64,000 bases of DNA from Schoenobius gigantellus (GCA_963935595.1 OZ012542.1:59409175-59473174); one strand, 5' to 3'. Counted from the stretch's first letter, positions 45,233 to 56,731 are shown. Numbers and translations are program-made. The notes: generated from the sequence alone by a model not told the origin.

Positions 45233-45428
45233 AATTGTAACATTGTGAGGTCCTGATATTTTTTTCTTATTCATTTTGACGGAATTCAAATTATTTCAAA
45301 TACAATTGAAAGCCATCCTAAATGTTTATGATTTGTATAGGCAATTGCTGTAAGTAAATCTGCCTCATTGCTATGGTGTTAGGATATCAAACGAACTGCG
45401 GGACGCGAGACCATTTTTATTCAACTTA

Positions 45429-45854
45429 GGCGCATAACACATTGCACCGGACACCGCTCCGGTGTGCGGTGCTGCGGTTTTTAATTTTGACTGAAGAATC
45501 TTAATTTCTATACAAAAACCGCAGGGTATAACACACTCACACCGCATGCCCGTGCGGTTGTGCGGCGCGCGCGACGGCACCGCACTCCCGGACGGTGATG
45601 CGGTGCGGTCCGCGGGGTATGCCACACTGCGCCGCAGTATCGTACGGATTTTTGCGTAGAAAGGACGTGCATACGCGTAATAGATTTCGACATAGATAAT
45701 GCGGTGATGCGGTGCGTCGTGCATCGCAACTCCGGACGGTGATACGGAGCAAACCGTACGGTGCCGGTGGCACGAATCCGTGCCGCCGCAGCCGCATGCG
45801 GTTTTCGTCCCTCCGTACACCGCAGCGGGATGCGGCGGCAATGTGTTAAGCGCC
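45429..45854. mobile_element. GC-rich MITE with TTA target
   Basis: Ends GGCGCATAACACATTGC and (inverted) GGCGCTTAACACATTGC; TTA on both sides (45426-45428, 45855-45857). The inside is strikingly GC-rich, with repeated GCGGTGCGG and CCGGACGGTGAT motifs, in AT-rich surroundings. The open frames across it are an effect of base composition. TTA suggests PIF/Harbinger; a decayed TTAA cannot be excluded. Confidence 0.7.
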
Positions 45855-45859
45855 TTATA

Positions 45860-47065
45860 TGCGGTGCGGCGGTCTGTAAGTGAAAGCGTCAGTCAGAGGG
45901 AGGCATTTGATCTCGTTGCTATGGGATATAATGGGATGCTAATGTTTCGATAAGTAAGTGGGGCAGTTCCTCAGCTGTTGAGGAGTCCAGGTGAAGCTCG
46001 CATCCAGCTTCGGGCTTATTTTCACTTCAAACTGCGAAAATTTTGCTTCCGTTATACAATTCTTTCATGACAAAAATAATTTTGGATGTATGTGGTTTTG
46101 CGCTAATTCATTTGCCAATTGTATATTTTTATTAAAATAAAAGAGAATGGTATAGACACACGATTAATTGCACGGTTTATTTAGTTTATTTACTCATGTG
46201 GTTTAGATCTAGAGGTCTTTTCAGTCAATTCGCTAGGTAAATCAAAATTTTACATCGATGTTTATCTGCAATGCAGTGTTTTTTCTGACTGTGTATTATG
46301 TTATAGCCATCTCGTTAAATGAGCCAGCTAGCCAGTCAGTCAACAATTTAATGTTGAAGCCGGTAGTTAATTGAACTAGAACTATCTATCTAAACTTATC
46401 TCAACAACTTAGCGTATAGAAAGGCAAAAGTCACAAAAACAAATATGGCGTCATCAGCGCAAGCCTGAACTGAACCTGAACCTGAAATTAAAGTGTGACA
46501 TTATCAAAATTGTATAAAAAGATGGAGGTGCTCACAAAGTTATTAATATCCAATTTAATCAAATGACTACATGACGTTCAGCCATTTGGTTAAACGTTGT
46601 GTTCAATGATTTGGCTAGTTGTCCTTCAGCCATTTAAGTAGATGCCGGCGTTTAATGAAGCCTAGGCGTCCAATTAGCTGGCTAATTTAACCAGATGGCT
46701 ACGACATTTTATCTCAATCTATTTCTGAAAATCTCTTCTCTGTGGTGAAAAGTAAGGGCCTAAGATGTTGGTTATTAACCAAGTAAACTTGGAATCGACC
46801 AAAGTCAGTTGGTGCGACAGTAATCTTTTTACGTCATATAGGTATCGATTATTCGCCCCATTAGCGTACGGTACGTTCCATTACGAGCGTTACTTACGTA
46901 GATAAGCAATCGATACCACGAATAGATACGCGTAGAAATATGCGAAAGCGCAAAAACGGACCGAGGAATTTGGCAGAGTTGAAGCGTCCGCTTACATTGT
47001 AGTTAAGCGTGTGCTTACTTCGCGCGTTCCTGTACATAAATAATGCAGACAAGTTAGAATCGCGT
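45860..47065. other. No gene seen
   Basis: AT-rich DNA; GAGGAGTCCAGGTGAAGCTC near 45980 resembles a piece near 36390 (GAGGACTCCAGGTGACGCTC) and is probably LINE-tail debris. Confidence 0.4.
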
Positions 47066-47070
47066 GCGCA

Positions 47071-47249
47071 GAGGCCCAATTCAGCTAATAAACTACAGCC
47101 GAATCGAAACTGAACCGTTGCGGTCGACCAATCGGAGCGCTTATATTGCCTTTCAACTGCTCGATGACGTGATAATGTGGCGTTCTGATTGGTCGATCGC
47201 AACGGTTCAGTTTCGATTCGGCTGTAGCTTATTAGCTGAATTGGGCCTC
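47071..47249. mobile_element. Foldback MITE
   Basis: 179 bases with arms of about 69 bases: GAGGCCCAATTCAGCTAATA... at the left, its inverse at the right (TATTAGCTGAATTGGGCCTC with one change). Also shared are ACAGCCGAATCGAAACTGAA and CCGTTGCG. The related fragment at 30829 shows it is dispersed. Confidence 0.8.
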
Positions 47250-47253
47250 AGGC

Positions 47254-47358
47254 CACGTGCGCGGGCGACGCGTGACTGTTGCACAATGTGCCGGCAAGGT
47301 CATGTTACGTAACGTCTGGTCTACGGGCGATGTTACGTAACGTCTGGTCTACGGGCGA
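47254..47358. promoter_or_regulatory. E-box next to tandemly doubled D-box
   Basis: A perfect CACGTG (47254-47259) lies just outside the foldback. It is followed by two exact copies of a 28-base unit (47303-47330, 47331-47358), each carrying TTACGTAA (D-boxes at 47305-47312 and 47333-47340). Candidate clock-type element; the target gene is unknown. Confidence 0.35.
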
Positions 47359-47359
47359 T

Positions 47360-48345
47360 GGAGTGGCTATTGTCTAGGAAATTCCGAACGAAAGCGCTCT
47401 AGGTACCTAGTTGATAATGACTTAATTTATCCCTCATCTTCTCCGTCTGGTGAAATAAGGTTACGTTTACAAGTTAAACTTGTATACCTCTTCTTCTCTA
47501 TCTGCTACTTGTAATTGTAATCATATTCTTGTGCTAAACAGGCTCTCCAAGTGTGTATGATCGTAAATGCTATACGGCCGAATATGAAAACAAGCTTCGC
47601 CTAAATTTCTAGTCTAGTCTGTCTAGTCACAGACTATTATTTTTTCTCTTTATTTTTAAAGGGAGCTTTTGTACATACAGTAGTGTACATGTCAGCCCCA
47701 TTGTGACTGTAAAATAGCTAGGTAATAGCTATAGCTAGGTTACCTTACATAAATAAAACTATAAACTAAATTAAACTAAATTTTATATTTATTATAATAT
47801 ATTTCAACATTAAGTCTAATAATTATGTAACGAAATTGAGTTAAGTAACTGACAACCTACTTGGGCATCATTAATATTATATTGACATTAAATGATATTG
47901 TATTGTATGACTTATAGGCCTAAAATGTAATAATTATACATAAAGTGATATAGAATTGTATGTTCTAGGACTTATATAAGCTTATAATGTATTATGACTT
48001 ACCTTGTATAACATCAACTGTTATAAGGTCAAATAAATACAAATACAAATTAAGCTACTACAAACATATTTGTAAATCAATACAGCTTGCTTTGAGGTAG
48101 AGTCTGCTAAGATGCTTTGGAACACACCCGTATCAAGTGTATTGATTTTCAATTCTGCCACCAAGTCTGCTCTTAGGGCTTTATTTAGTCACAGACTATG
48201 AGATTTGTTAAGATTGACAAAGGGATTTCTAAAGGGTTGGAGACCAGTTCAGGGATGTAATAATAGTTCTTGAGACTGTGATAAAGAAGCTTGAGTTATT
48301 TTATATCAAAATCATTTCCTCGACCGAAGAAAAGTTACATGTTTT
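47360..48345. other. No gene seen
   Basis: AT-rich DNA with imperfect short repeats (AACTAAATTAAACTAAATTT near 47762; TTATAGGCCTAAAATGTAAT near 47910). Nothing else. Confidence 0.4.
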
Positions 48346-48349
48346 ACTT

Positions 48350-48782
48350 GTAATTGTATCCCTTTTAGGGTTCCGTAACTTCTTAGGAAATAACGGAACC
48401 CTTCGGAGGATCACTTCGTTATTCGTTGCTCTGTCGTTGCATCTGCCCATCTGTCTGTCTGTCAAAACATTTTTTCCCAGGAACGCGTAGAAATTTAAAA
48501 CTGAACTGTAAAATACTAGGGTCAAGGGTGTGTCAAATCAAATTTGTAAATCAATGCGATCATAAGATATGCCCGTTATATTTTGCGATTTCACGAGAGA
48601 ACCAAAACCTGTAAGGTACTTCCCGTTGAATTAGAATCATGAAATTTAACAAGAACCAATATCTTTCAGTACATGTTAAGAAAAATATCTGAAAACTGTA
48701 AATATCTAGTAAGGAAGTTATAGATAAGTTTGTACGGAACTCAAGGTGCGCGGGTCTAGCTTGCACTTGGCCGGTTTTTTTT
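48350..48782 (+). repeat. Dispersed repeat (GGTTCCGTA...CACTTGGCCGGTTTTTT family)
   Basis: AGGGTTCCGTAACTTCTTAG, AACGGAACCCTTCGG, CTGTCTGTCTGTC and GCTTGCACTTGGCCGGTTTT are landmarks of a very common lepidopteran repeat. The other end of the same family is at 60460-60535 in reverse. The class of the parent is uncertain. Confidence 0.6.
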
Positions 48783-49197
48783 CCTCACAACAGAAAAGAA
48801 GAGTGCCTATCGTTAGGGAAATTGTTTCATATCTAGCTTTCAATATCCTATGTCTTTTATAAAAGTAATTGTCATAATTTTTGCAAATATGACTGGGAAA
48901 TCGGTTAGTAATATTTCTCTTAGAGGGATGTAGCTATAAAAATTTTGGATTATTCCACTTTTAGCTCCTGGGTGATATCACCCATTCCATATTTTGGGTA
49001 CTAAAATCACCCGGCACCAAATCACCTGGGTGATCAAATTCCAAAGGATTGAATATTATGACAGATTAAATTACTTTCATATAAAATACTAAGGGTTTTC
49101 TTTGTTAGGAATGCGATATGGATACATGAGTGCATATTGAATAAAAATTTTGCAAAAAACGTTGTGAGGAACTTCGCTGAAAAAAATATAAAGAAAA

Positions 49198-49245
49198 AGT
49201 CTTCAATCTCAGTACATTCTAATGAATGTACTGAGATTGAAGACT
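49198..49245. repeat. Perfect 22-bp hairpin with 4-base loop
   Basis: Left arm 49198-49219 (AGTCTTCAATCTCAGTACAT + TC) is exactly complementary to 49224-49245; the loop is TAAT. Confidence 0.9.
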
Positions 49246-50140
49246 AAATATCAGAGAAGAAAAGACCTATTTATTTAGAATTCTTTAAGATTGGATAAGT
49301 GCTGTAATTTCATATTGTCTGTTTGTATGAAATATTGTACAGGTTCACATATTGTATATTTCTTTCTCTTTCTGACACTTAAGGTCAACCAAATGATAAT
49401 CACTAATTTAATTGATTGATACCATAATTGTATGCTCCGCACAACATTTCCTTGTCTGATTATGCCCCAATTATTCGCAATATCAATCATGATTTTATAA
49501 TTGTGATTATGAATATTATGATATATATATAATAGTATAATTATCGCATTAATCTGATATAATGCTATTTTTTTATTATTTAATACCGTCTTGATTGTAA
49601 CTATGGTTAAGCCCACCTGTTGTTGTTGGAAAGTATGTTAACATTTTTAAATATCCATTTAATTTTTGAAAAATAAAATTAAATATTTCACAAGCGGCGG
49701 CCTTAACCCAACAATGCATTCTATAAGAGTCATTGAGCTTAATTTAAATTAGTTAGACCTTCCGAGTTTCTCTCCCAATTTTCGAACAGGTGTAGAGACA
49801 ACTTTTTTTAAAATTTTACTTGTATTTGCGTACTATCATTAATTATCATTGAGGTGCATGTACAATGTACATACAAGGTTTAAATTCATTGCTTATCTTA
49901 GTTTCTTACATTTTTTATTAATTTGTTGGCTGATTACATTTTTGTAATTTGTTTAACGTCAATAAGTGCCTGTAAAGGTCTATATTGAATAAAGATTTTT
50001 GAGTTTGAGTTTACGGACAATATCGAAATCGAAACAACAACATACGAGTATATGTTGTAATGCAATATGCGGGTTGTAACTCGTGGTCCCACTGCTTTGT
50101 CAACTAAATTGTAACATATGATTTCAATACGTAAATACAT
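49246..50140. other. No gene seen
   Basis: AT-rich DNA; no gene or clear element. Confidence 0.4.
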
Positions 50141-50144
50141 ATAC

Positions 50145-50308
50145 GGCCTTATTTATAAAAAAATTACTCTTTGGATCATCCTCGGATTAGTTACTCCGTG
50201 TTTTGTCTTGTTTCCGCACATGTCGGCTGTCATATGTCAAAAGAAGACAAAACATAAAGATATTAATCCGAGGATAATCCAAGGAGTAATTTTTTTATTA
50301 ATAAGGCC
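50145..50308. mobile_element. MITE with long terminal inverted repeats
   Basis: 164 bases. GGCCTTATTTATAAAAAAAT then TACTCTTTGGAT and CCTCGGATTA at the left are matched in inverse at the right (TAATCCGAGGATAATCC ... AATAAGGCC). Confidence 0.8.
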
Positions 50309-50334
50309 GACAGAGTATAAGTGAGTAAGAGTGA

Positions 50335-50874
50335 GTGTCCCATTTCTTTTAACAGTGAGTTCAGACTATGATCCCAATTTGAAAATCACTGACATTTTCT
50401 CCCGGAAAATTCATAAATTTTCCGAATTTTTTATTATTTTTTTTTTAAATTTTGTGGTGCAATATAACTAAGTTTACGTTTACAAATAATTTTTTGTCAA
50501 AAAACCATAATAAATACACAAAAAATTAACTTCGCAATGTAAATCGTATGGGATGTTACCTATACGATTTACATTGCGAAGTAAATTTTTATAGTAACAT
50601 TTCCATCATACTGCGTATAGGTAACATTAAATCGTATAGGTAACATTTCCATCATACTGCGCGCGTAATCAGCTGTTTAGGTCATCGAACGTCAACGCAC
50701 CGGGGTGTAAGCGGAACAAAAATGATGCCGACGCGCCATACATTACGTAACATGAATAAAAATTAAAACTCCTTTTTTCGCCTTAAAAGCTTTTCCGGGA
50801 AAAATAAACATCGGTAAACAAATATTAAAACATAATATTAATTGGTCTGAACTCACTGTTAAAAGAAAAGGGAC
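50335..50874. mobile_element. MITE with nested inverted repeats
   Basis: Outer inverted ends GTGTCCCATTTCTTTTAACA / TGTTAAAAGAAAAGGGACAC, continuing through GTGAGTTCAGAC. Inside, 50526-50550 and 50557-50581 form a second near-perfect hairpin (ACTTCGCAATGTAAATCGTA), and GGTAACATTTCCATCATACT is tandemly repeated. A D-box TTACGTAA (50743-50750) lies within. Confidence 0.75.
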
Positions 50875-51229
50875 ACCGTTACTTATACCCGGTATATATA
50901 AAAGGAGTATATCTCCTACTTCATCAAGCCTTTACCATATATATGTATATAGTTTTATAAAATCAAGTTAATGTATAATATGGAAAAACTATTTTTGTTA
51001 TGTTGGTAATTTAAAAGAGAAGACAAAAAATTACACTTTTCGAGTTTCTTGCGTGTTCTTCTCAAAAAGGTTCTTCGGGAACAGGTGTAGAGTCAATTTC
51101 TTTGTTGACGTTGTTTGACGTCAATAAGTCCTTGTAAAACTCTATTTTGGAAAAGATTTTTGAATTTGTTTTTTGACTACAATTTGAATGTAAACATGCT
51201 TTCATCTCAAGGCGAAAGATTCCAATTCG

Positions 51230-51660
51230 TGCGTATTGCCAGTGCTGACGTACAGAACTGAGACGTGGCCGCATAAAATGGGCCTCATTATAAGTAGGGT
51301 CATGGTCACTCAAAGGGCAATGAAGATGGCTATGCTCGGGGTTTCTCTAGGTGAACGTATCACAAATGATGAGATTCTTAGAATAACATGAGTTACCAAC
51401 AAAGCCAAAGCATTGTGAATCTTGTGCCAGGGTACATCGCTCGCATGACATATGGCCGGGCGGAAAGGTCCTCGGGTGGCGGCCGCATACCGGGAGACGC
51501 AGTATTGGTAGGCGAACCTACGATCGAGGCGAACATACGAAGGTGGACCTACGATCTGGTGAAGGTCGCGGTAAGTCGCTGGATGCGAGAAACACGGGAC
51601 CGATCGGTTTGGAGATCCCTGGGGAAGGTCTATGTCCAACAGTTGACGTCTCTTAGCTGA
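51230..51660 (+). pseudogene. RTE-clade LINE, C-terminal fragment
   Basis: Translation gives pieces of the RTE-type C-terminus: TETW then GLIISRVMVTQRAMKMAMLG and GVSLGERITNDEIL in one frame. In a second frame RRWTYDLVKVAVSRWM, then DRSVWRSLGKVYVQQLTSLS, leads to the TGA at 51658-51660. At least one frameshift and several stops are present. The polymerase domain is missing. Confidence 0.75.
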
Positions 51661-51866
51661 AATGATTACGATGAATTTGTGGGTTTAACAGCGGGCCGCA
51701 GCTATGTACGTATTATACTCAGTCAGTTCTAAATCGAGCACTTTATTGCTGTATCCAGGTCAAATAAAATATTAAGTAACTAGCTCCGAGGCCCCGCACG
51801 AGACATTGGCAGTGACATTGACGCACGATCGCAACTAGATCCCATAATGCGATACAACGCTCCTGG

Positions 51867-51916
51867 ATTGCGCAATAACAAACACGTGCCCCTCGCCACG
51901 TGATGCTACTCACGTT
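51867..51916. promoter_or_regulatory. C/EBP palindrome with tandem E-boxes
   Basis: ATTGCGCAAT (51867-51876), CACGTG (51883-51888), CACGTG (51897-51902; 8 bases between the two E-boxes) and CACGTT (51911-51916) in 50 bases. Not part of a recognised repeat. Candidate enhancer or promoter; its gene is unknown. Confidence 0.4.
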
Positions 51917-51984
51917 GTCTCTATTATATAGTCTGCAATTAGGTACCTACTGTGGAACCTTTCTCGTACGGTCAGGCGAATAAT

Positions 51985-52762
51985 GGCCAATTTCATCAAC
52001 CTTGGCTTAGCTCAAGATACTCTTAGGTGACGTGACGTGCTGTCAAATTCATTTTCATCCCATCGGAAAGAGTATTTTTGCTATTCGATATCTGACCGCC
52101 AAAGCCGTTTTTATCCGCTTGAGGTTAAAGTAAATTTGAATTTAGAACATCGCGTGCACTAGGTGTGTGATTTTAAAACATCATTAAACCTATTTACTTC
52201 CATCTCCATGGTGCCGAATTTATCATACAACGTTTTTTAAATTTGTTAAAAACTCAACTCTGAACCTCCTTGGTGTACCTACTGTTGTTTAAATTTGCTT
52301 TGCGCGCGCCATTTTGTTTTGACGTTGTATGAATAAGAAACTTGAAAACAAGTTAAAAAAATGTATTATGTGTTATACATAATATACTCGTAGATATTTT
52401 TCTATAATACTTACTTATCATAATGTTGTAGTAAATACGTACCTAAACTGAAATAAAAGTATCTTGTGATTGTAAATGTTTTATTTTGCATTTAGTCATT
52501 TCCTCGCTGAGGGGGGATGAAAAGTTACGTGTTGCACTCAAGTACAAAGATTTTTCACCTTGTGCTCTTTTGATTCCCTCGCCAACGCTTAGGGTTTTAA
52601 TTGATATTAGAATCCTTCGCTTGCTCGGTGATCAAAGTAGAGCACGCGGTTAAAAAGCAACTTTGCACTCATGTATAACAAATAACTATTCCTTAAAGAC
52701 AAAAAGTGACAGCATACCTCTTAGGAGTTTCCTAAGCTAAGACAAGGTTGGTGACATTTTCC
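51985..52762. mobile_element. MITE (CCAATTTCACCAACC family), copy B
   Basis: Ends GGCCAATTTCATCAACC and (inverted) GGAAAATGTCACCAACC, with GCTTAG next to the ends and GTGACAGCA/GTGCTGTCA further in, as in copy A at 33277. Longer than copy A, with a different centre. Confidence 0.6.
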
Positions 52763-53670
52763 ATCAGTCATCTAATTCACCCGAGGGGGTACTAAGCTAT
52801 CTGCGCACGTATACCTCTCCCTTCTTATTTCTATCGCATTTAGTTAGGGTTTGACAGATGATTTTGATATTTTTTTCCCACGACATCTGCTCAAAAATTA
52901 CGTATTCTGTGTCATGTAAAGCCAACACAGCGTAAGCCATTTAAAGCCTTTAAAAAGATTTAGATCTTAATATGGGTAGGTTTCAGCGTGATAGGGATAA
53001 GTACAACCAAACACATTGTAGATATTATATACAATTTTAAATATCCGACAAGACAAGTTTATATTTCCGATTTTCACCTTTCAATTATTTTTATACTGGT
53101 ACGTTACTGGGTTTGTTATTAATTTTCAAGAGAACGCGATATAATACAGGAACCTATAGGCATCTATAAATTGAGAAAGTGGTAAATTTTCCTTGTCAAT
53201 AGGGCACGTATGAAAATTTGCATTCACGTGCAAAGCGATATTGTAAACATATTTTGTAATATGTTATTATACGGATACACGTGACTTCGACGACTCTTCA
53301 TAAACAAAATGGCAACATAATTATGAATGTACAGCTGCTGAATTAATTACAGTTCTGATTGTTGTAAGTTTAAAAAAATTGGCAGCAGAATTCCTGACGA
53401 ACACTCGTGTTACGTAATACTATAACAATAAAATTGTGTTATCGCAAACAGGTTTGAGTATCGATTGGGGTCATAGTTGATTTTTTTGAATGACATTTTC
53501 AACAATATGTATTGTTAATGTAAAATATGCCTAAAAACTGTTATATACGTAATGAAGAAAACGTGTGTGGAAAAATCAGAGCGACATGACATACTACCAT
53601 ATTTTTTTTTATTTAGTGGCCTAATATATTATATCGAAACAACAACGGATTCGCAATATGAGTTCATTAC
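52763..53670. other. No gene; E-boxes and one D-box
   Basis: Perfect E-boxes at 53225-53230 and 53278-53283 and a perfect D-box at 53410-53417 stand within 200 bases. No gene recognised. Confidence 0.35.
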
Positions 53671-54208
53671 AAGCTGAGTTTGTTGGTTGAACGCGCTTAT
53701 CTTAGGAACTACCGATTCAAATAAAATAAAAAATACTTTTGTGTTTGTTGGCGACTGGCTACTAACTTGGTTTATTTATTTGGGTTCATCATTATTACTT
53801 GAGTTTATTTATAATACATTTTTTAACATTCTAGTTTTGTGTTTCCATCATAAATCACTACATACATTTCCTGACATACAGTCCACTCGCAGTAGCTATC
53901 AGTGTTGGATAGACCATTTATCGAGGAAGGCTGTCTATAGGCTATATTATATAGCATTACGATGTTACATGAATTGTATGAATTTTTTGGGTCGTAGGTT
54001 TTTTATACACCTAGGTGACAAGGGTGGCCTTCTCCAGAGAAACCTTAAGAAACACAGAAATGTTTTTTTTTTACTAAAATTTATATATTTTTTAAAATTT
54101 GAATATACTGTCAACTCTAAACTGTCACTTTTCTACCACCAATCCCCTTTTTTAATTGGAATATTAATATTTTTATTGGTAAAACGTAGTTCCCGGGCAC
54201 AGCTAGTA
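53671..54208 (-). repeat. Dispersed CTAGCTGTGCCCGGG repeat with insertion
   Basis: Minus-strand start ACTAGCTGTGCCCGGGAACT; the far end matches 17028-17261. The shared sequence is interrupted at 53752-53902 by 151 bases flanked by TGTTGG (53746-53751, 53903-53908), a possible small insertion with a 6-base duplication. Confidence 0.55.
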
Positions 54209-54406
54209 ATTGTATGTGTAGCTATCAGCCTTTTATAAGCCAATCACTTGACGCCTGTGTACTACAAAAATGTAGAACAATTGACAATCACTCAAAAGAT
54301 AATAAAGACGGAAATAAAGCCAAGGACAGGTATTGGCTTTGCGTAATCTCGAAATGCGTCGTATTTGCGATAAAGGGACCATGAAATGTGTAACGATAGT
54401 ATTGGT

Positions 54407-54676
54407 CGTGTCACAGGCCCTTAAGCAAACTATTTCCTAATGTTGCGCAACTTTTGTTGGTTCTTAAGTCTTATATAGGGGGGCTGCCTAGACAAAAAAC
54501 ACGCAAATTCTTCCGCAGTCGTTCCGCAGAAAAATTTATGGAAATGACATTAGCCTGTGACAACCTCACGCTATTTTTTCCACAGCTAATGTCATCTCCA
54601 TACATTTTTCTGCGGAACGATTGCGGAAAAATTTGCGCAACATTAGGACATAGTTTGCCTAAGGGCCTGTGACACG
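54407..54676. mobile_element. Foldback MITE with two layers of inverted repeats
   Basis: Outer ends CGTGTCACAGGCCCTTA and its exact inverse, then TAATGTTGCGCAA inverted. An inner hairpin has CCGCAGTCGTTCCGCAGAAA and GACATTAGC arms. Confidence 0.8.
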
Positions 54677-54700
54677 TCTAATAAGCGTGTGGATTTCGTT

Positions 54701-54840
54701 CAAGGGGTTTGGACTTTTGTTGATCCGTTATACAGAGTTACTTTACTGGAGCCGAATTTTGTGTGCTTGTTCAGACAAGCAACCTCAACAACTTTTACTA
54801 CTGGACCAACCTTGAAAACGCGAAAAATTCAGTTGTTCAA
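54701..54840 (+). repeat. Repeat pair member 1
   Basis: GGACTTTTGTTGAT, GAATTTTGTGTGCTTGTTCA, GGACCAACCTTGAAA and TCAGTTGTTCA occur in the same order at 55458-55617. Unknown family. Confidence 0.5.
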
Positions 54841-55072
54841 TACATTTGGGTCTAGTGGATGTTGAGTGATAGTAGTAGTGTATTTCTTTAGTTTATTTTT
54901 TATTTTCTTGCTTACTTATTTACATTGTTAGTTGTAACGCTAAGAATTAACAATTGTACTCCACCTGTCCACATCCTGAGAGGAGCGTCCTGGTGCTCTG
55001 TAAAACAGGCATTCCTGCCTAGCTCAGGAGAGCTGAGCTCTGTCTAGCTCAGATATTCCTGAGGAGCGTCAG

Positions 55073-55357
55073 TGGTGCTGTGACTTCGGCACTCGACTGT
55101 GCCCCGAGTAGTATCGGGAGGCCCGCGATCGATCCTGCCATGTACTAATGTGTTTTCCGTTTCACGAATTTCATACGTACATTTATCTGACGCTCCTACA
55201 CCTACGGTGAAGGAAAACATCGTGAGAAAACCTGCCTACACCTGCGAAGTATTTCAAAGGTGTATATGAAGTCAACCAATCCGCACTGGGCCAGCGTGGA
55301 TTGACTAAAGCCCCTCGGTGCGGACGTATCTGAGCTGTGGTGATGATGATGATGATG
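55073..55357 (+). mobile_element. tRNA-derived SINE
   Basis: Complete copy of the GCGATCGATCC-head subfamily with a GATGATGATGATGATG tail. About 30 bases of the usual 3' part (the CACCCTAACTTAGGGTAGG block) are deleted. TGCCTAGCTCA occurs on both sides (about 55016 and 55356), though not directly at the left end. Confidence 0.85.
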
Positions 55358-55457
55358 CCTAGCTCAAACGCCGGTCTCTCACAATCTAAACTCTGTACCT
55401 TGGTGCAAATCCCAACTCTTGTATTATTTGTATGTTGCGCAACTTTGGTAATTTTTA

Positions 55458-55617
55458 AGGTTTCTGATCAGGACTTTTATATTGATTTTAGATTATATTG
55501 ATACAGGGTTAATTTTCAAGCAGGAGTCAAATTTTGTGTGCTTGTTCAGACAACTAAACTGAACAAGTTTTCCTATGGGACAAATCTTGAAATTGCCAAA
55601 AAAATCAGCTGTTCATG
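55458..55617 (+). repeat. Repeat pair member 2
   Basis: Counterpart of 54701-54840; AAATTTTGTGTGCTTGTTCA is the best conserved block. Confidence 0.5.
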
Positions 55618-55887
55618 ACAAAAAATACCTGATTTTTTTCGCGATTTCAAGATTGAAAAGTAACCGTCCATAAGCCATGGTGATTTGTGTCTTTTTACGG
55701 CGAAGTTAGATTAATATAACGATTGGCAGGCTACAGGAGACTGGTGGGAGATTGACTGAATCCACCTCATAGGGGGGAGTCTACTTATGGCTGACATTGT
55801 GTGTTCCCTGCAAGGCCGCAAATACCTTATATCAGTGACGATTTACGTATAGTCTTCTCAAGTCTCTTACTTGAGTCAAAAACAACA

Positions 55888-56560
55888 AACAATCGAATAG
55901 GTCGTAGGCTATTTTTTTACTCCTATCCAATTTTTTTGGAAAATTATTATGGTGAAACGTAGTTCGCAGGCACAGCTAGTAACATTATAATTTTGTTTAA
56001 TATATAAAATTTGTAAACATGATAACTAGCAATAGATAAAAATATTATTTTTCAGATTATCAATATGACATTTCTAGTCACATAGATATCTATATTATGT
56101 CATGTAACAAATCGGTATGTTGAAAATATCCGAAATTTTCAATTTTTATTTTATATATTTTAAATGTTGTGTAGGTACTGGGATGAAGTAAAAAAGTTGT
56201 TGCAGAATGTTCTCGTTTCATTAACCTACGGCCTTGACTCTACATAATAATAATTTGTATGTTACAAATTATTATGCATTAAATATACTTTCCCAAAAAT
56301 TTATACCTGATAAAAGTCTTTAAACTATTAGAAAAAATAGCCCTTGCTGGTTCTTTCCAGTACAAGGTCTCCCGCTGTAGACTTGCGAACCATTGACGTA
56401 GTTTCTATGACGTGCAAAAGTGATTATGTAATAATCCAACTTGAATAAATTATATTGAATTTGAATTATAAAATTAATTCGTTTAAATATTACTAGCTGT
56501 GTCCGCGAACTAGGTTTCGCCATAATAATCACCTAGGGGTATAAAAAATATTTTACAAAA
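55888..56560. repeat. Second copy of the composite unit
   Basis: Left LINE-tail piece (55888-55978, minus), core (55979-56500) and right piece (56493-56560, plus) correspond in order to 26935-27890. Both outer tails are shorter here. Confidence 0.65.
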
Positions 56561-56587
56561 AATAAAAACAGACAGTGTGTTTGAAAC

Positions 56588-56731
56588 ACACTGAAAAGTT
56601 AAAAATAATATAAGAATAGGCACAGACAGCATCACATTTCTATATTGAAGTCGGTGCCAAACGATGATCTAGAAAGTTTTCAAATTTGTCACCGACTACC
56701 TATTCTTATATAATTTTTAACTTTTCAGTGT
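56588..56731. repeat. Inverted repeat, arms of about 32 bases
   Basis: CACTGAAAAGTTAAAAATAA and onward at the left pairs with TTTTTAACTTTTCAGTG at the right; TATAAGAATAGG is matched by CCTATTCTTATA. Confidence 0.7.

Noticed and set aside
45371..45841. 156-codon minus-strand frame as a gene
   Set aside because: It lies across a GC-rich MITE with inverted ends; the lack of stops reflects base composition.
53687..54238. 183-codon plus-strand frame as a gene
   Set aside because: It runs through a dispersed repeat and a small insertion; no domain is visible.
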